Shown here: one piece after another, positions 6,012 through 10,791 of the stretch
Numbering within the stretch: the first letter of the stretch is position 1
Layout of the letters: the number at the start of each line of letters is the position of its first letter
NCBI GenBank assembly: GCA_945486445.1
Contig: CALYTD010000012.1
Coordinates: 1 to 10,791 of the forward strand
Direction of reading: 5' to 3'
DNA from: an uncultured Prevotellaceae bacterium
Lineage (GTDB): Bacteria; Bacteroidota; Bacteroidia; Bacteroidales; Bacteroidaceae
DNA: 10,791 bases
Translations under genes and position numbers: made by a program
Notes under the pieces: generated by a model
What the model saw: only the letters and a program-made list of their open reading frames with translations
What the model was told of the DNA's origin: nothing
Databases searched by the model: none

Positions 6012-6380
6012 TTATTGTTGTTCTGCCAGATAGAGATATACGTCGTTGTTGTCAACCATGGCGTAGTCCATGAATTCCTTTACGTATTCGTCTGTTATCT
6101 CCTCTTGTTGTGCTTTTGCCATGGCGGGTTCTGCCTTGTCTCCTGAGCCGTTGAGGTGCAGTGCCAGTGCTCCTGCGCCCATTATGGCTACTGATATGCA
6201 GGCTGCGGCGGCATATTTCATGCGTGGCAGGAAGGTGATGCGTAGGCCCTTGCGCTGTGGCTTGTCCTCCGGCAGGGCGTCGATGATGCGTTTGTTCAGA
6301 GTGCTGAAATACCCTTCCGGCACGCGGTATGCGCCGTTGTCACGGTATGGTCTGTCAAGTATTTCATCTGTTTTTCTCAT
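6012..6380 (-). CDS. Single-pass membrane protein, probable anti-sigma factor
   Basis: The 122-residue protein has an N-terminal cytoplasmic part of about 55 residues, one membrane segment (about 56-76, Ala/Ile-rich) and a 45-residue periplasmic tail. The pattern YRVPEGYFSTLNKRIIDALP (18-37) and the tail DYAMVDNNDVYLYLAEQQ (105-122) are, as I recall them, typical of short Bacteroidales proteins encoded next to ECF sigma factors. It lacks a visible zinc-binding HxxxCxxC motif, so it is not a ZAS-type anti-sigma factor. Position directly after the sigma gene and one-TM topology support an anti-sigma role; that is inference. The 81-base gap from the sigma gene is A-rich on the coding strand and shows no consensus promoter. 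Confidence 0.7.
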   Translation of the reverse strand: MRKTDEILDRPYRDNGAYRVPEGYFSTLNKRIIDALPEDKPQRKGLRITFLPRMKYAAAACISVAIMGAGALALHLNGSGDKAEPAMAKAQQEEITDEYVKEFMDYAMVDNNDVYLYLAEQQ

Positions 6381-6461
6381 TTTCTTACGCTTTTTGTTGC
6401 TTTTCTTTTTATACCTTTGACGATAAAGGGGTGTGTATGGTTTAATGTCGCTTTCCGCAAA

Positions 6462-6998
6462 TTACGTTTTTTTTGTCAGAAAGCGTTTTATTTTCTCTAC
6501 GGCGTGGTGGTAGTTGGCTTTCAGTCCGCCCTCTGTTGTCCCGAGTATCTCGCTTATTTCCTTGTATTGTTTGTTGTCATAGTACTTCAAGGAGAACACT
6601 GCGCGCTGTGCCTCAGGCAGTGTCTCTATCGCGTCTCGCAGCAGTTGCTCCGCTTCGTCGCCGTCAAAATATTCGTCGGAAAAGGCATGACGCAGTTCGC
6701 TGGCATTCATGTCGGTGTCAGCGTTGTACTTCTTCTCGCGTCTTAAAAGGTCAAGTGCTTCATTTACGGCGATGCGATGCAGCCAAGTGCTGAGCTTCGC
6801 ATCGCCCCTAAACTCATCAAGTTTGTTCCATACTTTCAAGAAAGTGTTTTGCAGGGCATCGTCAGCGTCCTCGTGTCTGCCTACTATATGTCGTATGGTC
6901 CAGTACAGTTTCTCGCTGTACTGCTCCACCATTGTGGCGAAAGCCCTGCGTCTTGTCGCCGTGTCCCGTAGTGCTTTGAGGAGTGTCTGCTCATCCAT
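6462..6998 (-). CDS. ECF-type RNA polymerase sigma factor (sigma-70 family)
   Basis: The 178-residue protein has a sigma-2 region (about 22-90), including DADDALQNTFLKVWNKL (44-60) and the FRGDAKLSTWLHRIAVNEALDLLRR segment (63-87). A variable acidic linker follows (about 91-116). The sigma-4 region (about 117-172) contains LPEAQRAVFSLKYYDNKQY and the helix-turn-helix ISEILGTTEGGLKANYHHAVEKI. This two-domain layout defines the ECF group. The start is placed at the ATG at 6996-6998; a TTG one codon earlier is less likely. It lies 17 bases after the secreted sorting-domain-like gene and is followed by the anti-sigma candidate, so it is probably held at the membrane and released by an envelope signal. 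Its own target promoter is not evident, and autoregulation is not shown. Confidence 0.93.
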   Translation of the reverse strand: MDEQTLLKALRDTATRRRAFATMVEQYSEKLYWTIRHIVGRHEDADDALQNTFLKVWNKLDEFRGDAKLSTWLHRIAVNEALDLLRREKKYNADTDMNASELRHAFSDEYFDGDEAEQLLRDAIETLPEAQRAVFSLKYYDNKQYKEISEILGTTEGGLKANYHHAVEKIKRFLTKKT

Positions 6999-7015
6999 CA
7001 ATGTGTGATGCAGCG

Positions 7016-7336
7016 TTATCTGTTGCTGATGTGTATCTTCTTTGAGACGTTGCCTACCTTTACGGGGTATATGCCTTTGGTCAGACGGCTGAGGTCTATG
7101 CGCTTCTCCGCACTGTCAATCTGTACTGACATTACCTTCACACCGATGAGGTTGTATATGTCCGCGGTCTTCCCTGCGGCACCATATACCGTTATGGTGT
7201 TGCCTCTCTGCTCTATTCTTACCTGCTGTATCTCCATGTCACTCAGCTCAATGCGTGCTGATGCCGTGGTCTGTAAGGCTGGGGTAAGTGTGAGCGTGGC
7301 TATGATTGCCAGTGATGTTAGTATTCTTCTCGTCAT
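7016..7336 (-). CDS. Small secreted protein made of a signal peptide and a T9SS type A sorting-like domain
   Basis: Starting at the ATG at 7334-7336 gives 106 residues with a clean signal peptide (basic MTRR, hydrophobic 5-20, probable cleavage after ASA at 25-27). A longer frame upstream would need a TTG start and would bury the signal peptide. Residues about 38-104 form a beta-rich domain: GNTITVYGAAGKTADIYNLI (45-64), IDLSRLTKGIYPVKVGN (80-96), KKIHI (99-103). This matches the pattern of the type IX secretion C-terminal sorting domain (IYNxxGxxV ... DLSxLxxGxYxVKV), which normally ends a large exported protein. Here almost nothing precedes it. It is transcribed just ahead of the sigma gene from the promoter at 7397-7404. 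It may be a signal ligand, a structural remnant, or a plain periplasmic beta-sandwich protein. Confidence 0.72.
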   Translation of the reverse strand: MTRRILTSLAIIATLTLTPALQTTASARIELSDMEIQQVRIEQRGNTITVYGAAGKTADIYNLIGVKVMSVQIDSAEKRIDLSRLTKGIYPVKVGNVSKKIHISNR

Positions 7337-7396
7337 AGGCGGTGATTGCTTGTATTGTTGACGGGCTGCCGTGACAGTCCGTTTGCGTTCTTTCGG

Positions 7397-7404
7397 CAAA
7401 GATA
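7397..7404 (-). promoter_or_regulatory. Predicted promoter of the sigma-factor module (-7 element)
   Basis: On the minus strand TATCTTTG, followed by C, matches the Bacteroidota -7 consensus TAnnTTTG. It lies about 60 bases upstream of the ATG at 7336. No clear -33 TTTG is visible 19-21 bases upstream, so strength is uncertain and an activator may be needed. Confidence 0.55.
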
Positions 7405-7463
7405 CTAAAAAGTTTTTTCCCGAGGATTGCTAAGTGCCTGATTTATTATATAGTTAAGATTAA

Positions 7464-8228
7464 TTAACTGTTGCGGCGGAATTCTGCGCATATTATGGCG
7501 GTGGCGATGGACACGTTGAGGCTTTCCGCTGTCTTGTTGCCGGCAGGGTAGGGTGGTATCAGCAGGCGGTGGGTGAGCAGTTGTGCCACTTCCGTGCTTA
7601 TACCCTTACCTTCGTTGCCCATTACTATTACCCCGTTGCGTGACGGGCGGGTGTCATACAGGTTGTCACCGTCAAGCATTGTGCCGTATATCGGTGTGCC
7701 CTTGGGCAGTGATGCCAGCCATTTTGTGAGGTCAGTGTAGCACATCCGCACCCTCGCTATGCTCCCCATAGTTGCCTGAACCACCTTGGGATTGTAGGCA
7801 TCAGCCGTTGATGGGCTGCATACTATGTGCCTTATGCCGAACCAGTCGGCGGTCCTTATGATGGTACCGAGGTTTCCCGGGTCCTGCACTCCGTCCAGAC
7901 AGAGGCACAATTCGCTGCCAACCGTGTGTGCATCGGGTGGTGTTGCCGTCTCCGGCAGACTGAAAACGCCCAGCACTTGCTGCGGATGTTGCAGCAGGCT
8001 TGCCTTTCTCAGTTCTTCCTCCGTCACTGTTATGCGCTCTGTTTTGCCGTCTGTCGTGACGGGACATTGCCATTCTTCCGTGGCAATGATGAGCCTTGCG
8101 GCGCATCCTGCCATAAGAAGGTCACCCACACTTTTATGCCCTTCCGCCACAAAAGCGTTCTCCTGACGGCGGAACTTCTTTTGCTCCAGCGCATGAATGT
8201 ATTTTGTTTTGTTTTTGGAGAGGGACAT
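7464..8228 (-). CDS. SpoU/TrmH-family RNA 2'-O-methyltransferase
   Basis: The 254-residue protein has an N-terminal substrate-binding part (about 1-95; LSKNKTKYIHALEQKKFRRQ and FVAEGHKSV are typical of RlmB/TsnR-like members) and a SPOUT catalytic domain. The three knot motifs are present: DPGNLGTIIRTA (116-127, with N119 and catalytic R125), IVMGNEGKGIS (201-211) and ESLNVSIATAII (235-246). It methylates a ribose 2'-OH in rRNA or tRNA using S-adenosylmethionine. Which nucleotide cannot be told from sequence; a 23S rRNA target is common for this architecture. It follows the flavodiiron gene after 113 bases that hold an AT-rich inverted repeat. No good promoter was found there. Confidence 0.93.
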   Translation of the reverse strand: MSLSKNKTKYIHALEQKKFRRQENAFVAEGHKSVGDLLMAGCAARLIIATEEWQCPVTTDGKTERITVTEEELRKASLLQHPQQVLGVFSLPETATPPDAHTVGSELCLCLDGVQDPGNLGTIIRTADWFGIRHIVCSPSTADAYNPKVVQATMGSIARVRMCYTDLTKWLASLPKGTPIYGTMLDGDNLYDTRPSRNGVIVMGNEGKGISTEVAQLLTHRLLIPPYPAGNKTAESLNVSIATAIICAEFRRNS

Positions 8229-8252
8229 ATTGTTGTCAAATTAAAGGTCTAT

Positions 8253-8329
8253 AATTAAGAATTAAAAGTTATTTGCGGCGTGAATAGCCAAGCGTTTCGT
8301 TGCGTAATCATAATTTTTAATTCTTAATT
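8253..8329. repeat. AT-rich 15-bp perfect inverted repeat around a 47-base core
   Basis: AATTAAGAATTAAAA (8253-8267) and its exact complement (8315-8329) flank a less AT-rich core (8268-8314). The element fills most of the space between the flavodiiron gene stop (8342) and the start of the methyltransferase gene (8228). It could form a long RNA hairpin acting as terminator or mRNA 3' stabiliser for the flavodiiron transcript, or be a small MITE-like insertion. No target-site duplication is evident. Confidence 0.75.
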
Positions 8330-8341
8330 TTTACCTTTTAA

Positions 8342-9511
8342 CTACGCGAGTATCGCGTCCGCCAACGCTTCGAGAGCAGGGATGTCGCTGTCTTTCATGC
8401 GTCCGCGCAGTGTCACCAGTTCGCCTTTTATGTTTACATCCTTCATTTCGCAGACCATTTCTGTCATTACCCGTCCGGCGGAGGGGGCCCATGAGCCGTT
8501 CTCTATGAGTGCTACCTCACGGTTCTGCCATGCTTTTGTCTGCAAGTGGTGTATGAAGTCGTACATCGGGGGGAACAGTCCTGCGTCGTAACTTGATGCT
8601 GCCAGCACTACTTTCCCGTACTTGAAGGCGTCCTCTATGGCCTCTGCCTGGTCGTCACGGCTAAGGTCTGCCACTGCGACTTTCTTGCATCCCTTCTCTT
8701 TCAGTATGTCAACCAGTTTCTCCGCAGCCTGCTTTGTGCAGCCGTGTATTGAAGCGTATGCCACGAATACGCCCTCGCTCTCCACGCCATAGCTGCTCCA
8801 TATAGTGTAAAGGCGCAGTGCCTCGGCCAGCAACTCGCCTTTCAGTATGGGGCCATGCAGCGGTAACACCTGCTCAATCTCCAGTGCCGCGGCTTTCTTG
8901 AGCAATGTCTTTACCGGCGCACCGTACTTTCCGCAGATGTTGAAGTAGTATCTGCGTGCCTCGCAAGCCCAGTCGTCCGGGTCGGCATCTATCACTCCGA
9001 ACTTGCCGAAACCGTCCGCGGAGAACAGCACTTTGTCCGTGCTGTCGTATGAAACCATTACCTCCGGCCAGTGAACCATGGGTGCCATGAGGAATGTCAA
9101 GGTGTGCTTTCCCAGGGAGAGGGTGTCGTTTTCCTTCATGGTCAGCACTCTTTCGGAGAGGTCTTTGCCGGGGAAGAACAGCGGCATCATCTGCGCTGCT
9201 TTTGCCGAGCACACTATCTTCATGTCGGGATACATCTCTGCCGCCTCTGCTATGCCACTGGCATGGTCGGGCTCCATGTGGTGAACCACCAGATAATCCG
9301 GTGTCCTTCCTTCGAGAGCCGTTTGCAGATCACGCTTCCATGCCTCCAAGGTACGGCCGTCAGAGGTGTCCATCACGGCGATTTTCTCGTCCTTGATGAG
9401 GTATGAGTTATAGCACATTCCTTCTGGAACCACGTATTGTGATTCAAAAAGGCGCAGTTCCGCATCGTCCTGACCGATGTAGATGATGTCGTTGGTGATT
9501 GTCGGTTTCAT
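8342..9511 (-). CDS. FprA-family A-type flavoprotein (flavodiiron protein)
   Basis: Flavodiiron proteins are cytoplasmic and reduce O2 to water and/or NO to N2O, protecting strict anaerobes. The 389-residue protein is the minimal two-domain type. A metallo-beta-lactamase-like domain (about 1-240) holds all diiron ligands: H78, E80, D82 (in HHMEPDH), H147 (MVHWPE), D166 (SADGFG) and H219 (LPLHG). A flavodoxin-like FMN domain (about 246-385) opens with VFVAYASIHGCTKQAAEKL (248-266) and contains ASSYDAGLFPPMYDF and ENGSWAPSAGR. There is no rubredoxin or flavin-reductase extension, so electrons must come from a separate rubredoxin or similar partner, not encoded here. It has its own promoter at 9560-9590, consistent with independent, perhaps oxygen-responsive, expression; that last point is inference. 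Confidence 0.97.
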   Translation of the reverse strand: MKPTITNDIIYIGQDDAELRLFESQYVVPEGMCYNSYLIKDEKIAVMDTSDGRTLEAWKRDLQTALEGRTPDYLVVHHMEPDHASGIAEAAEMYPDMKIVCSAKAAQMMPLFFPGKDLSERVLTMKENDTLSLGKHTLTFLMAPMVHWPEVMVSYDSTDKVLFSADGFGKFGVIDADPDDWACEARRYYFNICGKYGAPVKTLLKKAAALEIEQVLPLHGPILKGELLAEALRLYTIWSSYGVESEGVFVAYASIHGCTKQAAEKLVDILKEKGCKKVAVADLSRDDQAEAIEDAFKYGKVVLAASSYDAGLFPPMYDFIHHLQTKAWQNREVALIENGSWAPSAGRVMTEMVCEMKDVNIKGELVTLRGRMKDSDIPALEALADAILA

Positions 9512-9559
9512 CTTTCTTTATTATATAATGTATGTCGTTTATGTTGTTATTGTAGGATG

Positions 9560-9590
9560 CAAAGGTAATAAAAATATTTTGAAAATGCAA
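9560..9590 (-). promoter_or_regulatory. Predicted promoter of the flavodiiron gene
   Basis: On the minus strand TACCTTTG (9560-9567) matches the Bacteroidota -7 consensus TAnnTTTG and is followed by C. TTGC (9587-9590) sits 19 bases upstream as a -33 box, with an AT-rich spacer. This is the best promoter in the window. It lies about 50-80 bases upstream of the ATG at 9511 and just after the nuclease gene stop. Confidence 0.78.
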
Positions 9591-9628
9591 GAATTGCCGG
9601 TGAAATGCTTTCGTATTTGTAGAATATC

Positions 9629-10699
9629 TCATTCGTCTTCCGCTTTTCCATGTTTTGCTTTTGCTAATATTAGAGACTTCTGTATTTGGCGCATAAGTAC
9701 ATTCCGGGGCGGTAGTTCTGTCATATACTGAGCCACTTTTATACAAGATTTGTCCAGTTGTAATAATTCTATCTGCTCTTCACTACCTTCTGTGCACAGT
9801 ACTAAGCCCAATGGACTGTCCTCTCCCGGCTCCATCTCGTTTGCTTCAAGCCATCGTAGGTATAGCTCCATCTGCCCTTTATACTGTGCCTTGAAACGCC
9901 CCAACTTCAAATCGACGGCAACCAATCGGTGTAAGCGTCGATGATAGAAAAGAAGGTCAAGGTAAAAATCTTCGCCGTCAATAATCATTCTTTTCTGTCT
10001 TTCTATAAAAGCGAAGCCCTTTCCCATCTCCAGCATGAACTGTTCAAGGTTTGCTACAAGGCTGTCTTCAAGGCTTTTCTCGCTGTACATACCTGTCAAC
10101 CCGGTAAATTCAAGAAAGTATGGGCTCTTAAATACAAGGTCAGGAGTCATCGTGTCATTATCTCGCAGATTGGCAAGTTCCCGCTTTACAAGTGCTTCCG
10201 GCTTAGTTGCTATTGCGGTACGTTCATACAGCATTCCGTCAATCTCCTTGCGTAACCGGCGGACTCCCCAATGTTCGTTTGATGCAAAGGTAAGATAGAA
10301 CTCGCGTTGTAGCTCGTCTTTAAGCGCAAAAACCTCAACGAAATGAGACCACCATAATTGTCGTGACAGTGTCATGACAATTTCTTCATCCGGAAACAGG
10401 TTGGCAAATTGCATCATTCTCCGGATGTTTTTCTCGTCAAAGCCTTTGCCGCCATGCTCTTCCTGCAATTGTCGCGACACTGTCGCGACAATCTGTTGTC
10501 CGTATGTAGCACGTTCATCATTGAGCACATCACGATTTATGCGTTTGCCAATGTGCCAATACATCATTGTGAGTTCATAGTTTGCCGTAGTGGCAACGTG
10601 CTTACGTGCCTGTTCTATGATGTGGTGTAAGTCGGCAATTAATGATTGCACATCTTTACCTTCTGTGTCTTGCGAATAGTTAGCAATATCTTTCTTCAT
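9629..10699 (-). CDS. YhcG-type PD-(D/E)XK nuclease-domain protein (DUF1016 family)
   Basis: The 356-residue protein has an N-terminal helical DUF1016-type region (about 16-165). Its family marks are YWHIGKRI (47-54), YGQQIVATVSRQL (66-78), GKGFDEKNIRRMMQFANLFP (84-103), IVMTLSRQLWWSHF (107-120) and WGVRRLRKEIDGMLYERTA (144-162). A C-terminal PD-(D/E)XK nuclease fold follows (about 185-335): D248 in FYLDLLFYHR, then V-A-V-D263-L-K265, with a preceding helix acid E219 and GQMELYL (275-281). The catalytic D...DxK pattern looks intact. Family members are often found in restriction-modification and defence neighbourhoods, but the biochemical target is not settled. By eye the gene is more AT-rich than its neighbours. 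It is also the only one with a Shine-Dalgarno-like sequence (10705-10710), so recent acquisition is possible. No methylase or toxin partner is adjacent in view. Confidence 0.9.
   Translation of the reverse strand: MKKDIANYSQDTEGKDVQSLIADLHHIIEQARKHVATTANYELTMMYWHIGKRINRDVLNDERATYGQQIVATVSRQLQEEHGGKGFDEKNIRRMMQFANLFPDEEIVMTLSRQLWWSHFVEVFALKDELQREFYLTFASNEHWGVRRLRKEIDGMLYERTAIATKPEALVKRELANLRDNDTMTPDLVFKSPYFLEFTGLTGMYSEKSLEDSLVANLEQFMLEMGKGFAFIERQKRMIIDGEDFYLDLLFYHRRLHRLVAVDLKLGRFKAQYKGQMELYLRWLEANEMEPGEDSPLGLVLCTEGSEEQIELLQLDKSCIKVAQYMTELPPRNVLMRQIQKSLILAKAKHGKAEDE
10356..10382. repeat. Imperfect 27-bp palindrome inside the nuclease gene
   Basis: The sequence reads nearly the same on both strands, with the core TGTCGTGACAGTGTCATGACA. 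It encodes residues 107-115 (IVMTLSRQL). A closely similar palindrome lies at 10468-10492, about 111 bases away centre to centre. Confidence 0.75.
10468..10492. repeat. Perfect 25-bp palindrome inside the nuclease gene
   Basis: Two 12-base arms (ATTGTCGCGACA and its exact complement) surround one central base. The arms contain TGTCGCGACA, itself a palindrome. The segment encodes residues 70-78 (IVATVSRQL), a peptide almost repeated at 107-115. The arms differ from those at 10356-10382 mainly by C/T changes. Confidence 0.85.
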
Positions 10700-10704
10700 C
10701 GCTG

Positions 10705-10710
10705 CTTCCT
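10705..10710 (-). promoter_or_regulatory. Shine-Dalgarno-like site of the nuclease gene
   Basis: AGGAAG on the minus strand ends 5 bases before the ATG at 10697-10699. The other genes here have A/C-rich leaders without such a site. It supports this ATG as start and hints that the gene has a different origin from its neighbours. Confidence 0.5.
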
Positions 10711-10736
10711 GCTTGAAGGTTTCTTGTTATGCACGA

Positions 10737-10791
10737 TTACTTCGCCGGATATTCAAATTCCGCCGTGCCGCGCACGTCTGTCTCGCTCGCG
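10737..10791 (-). CDS. 3' end of an unrecognised gene (partial, enters from the right edge)
   Basis: A minus-strand frame is open from the edge to the TAA at 10737-10739 and reads ASETDVRGTAEFEYPAK, a plausible soluble C-terminus. Only about 17 residues are visible, so no family can be named. It ends 37 bases before the nuclease gene start, too little room for a full promoter plus leader. The nuclease gene may therefore be transcribed with it, or from a promoter inside it. Confidence 0.45.
   Translation of the reverse strand, partial: ASETDVRGTAEFEYPAK

Noticed and set aside
6412-6419. Plus-strand TACCTTTG resembling a -7 promoter box between the sigma and anti-sigma genes
   Set aside because: No -33 box occurs at 19-21 bases, and it would only drive antisense transcription into the sigma gene. 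Treated as a chance match.
7337-7399. Longer version of the sorting-domain-like protein starting at a TTG at 7399
   Set aside because: It would put 21 polar residues before an obvious signal peptide and overlap the predicted -7 promoter element. The ATG at 7336 is better.

Overview
The window comes from a member of the Bacteroidales (Bacteroidota), perhaps a Prevotella- or Muribaculaceae-like gut or oral anaerobe. Four things point there. Promoters fit the Bacteroidota form (TAnnTTTG at about -7, TTTG-like at about -33). Most start codons follow A/C-rich leaders without a Shine-Dalgarno sequence. There is a secreted TonB C-terminal protein and a small protein resembling a type IX secretion sorting domain. 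The sigma factor is followed by an anti-sigma gene of a type I associate with this order. Apart from a fragment at the left edge, all convincing genes are on the minus strand, so the biological reading order is right to left.

Reading order: (1) 10737-10791, the tail of an unrecognised gene. (2) 9629-10699, a YhcG/DUF1016-type PD-(D/E)XK nuclease-like protein. (3) 8342-9511, a flavodiiron protein with a clear promoter. (4) 7464-8228, a SpoU/TrmH-family RNA methyltransferase. (5) 7336 down to 5530, a four-gene cell-envelope regulatory module: orphan sorting-domain-like secreted protein, ECF sigma factor, one-TM anti-sigma candidate, and Spy/CpxP-like periplasmic protein. It has its own promoter and ends in a strong hairpin terminator. 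(6) 4942-5529, a 588-base intergenic region holding the glyA promoter, a pair of direct repeats just upstream of it, and an array of 22-bp tandem repeats in the predicted 5' leader. (7) glyA - map - tsaD - pncC (4941 to 1083), a housekeeping cluster covering one-carbon metabolism, N-terminal methionine removal, tRNA t6A formation and nucleotide-cofactor salvage, closed by a terminator. (8) 336-788, a secreted TonB C-terminal protein flanked by two 91-bp REPIN-like doublets of inverted hairpins. (9) 3-98, the end of a plus-strand gene converging on it.

Most of the window is core genome. The parts that ordinary gene content does not explain are the paired REPIN-like elements around the tonB-like gene, the layered repeats upstream of glyA and between glyA and map, the orphan sorting-domain protein apparently co-transcribed with an ECF sigma factor, and two palindromes inside the nuclease gene. 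I see no rRNA, tRNA, CRISPR array, transposase or complete mobile element. No single feature clearly shows a wholly new system. The four-gene sigma module is the best candidate for an under-described one.
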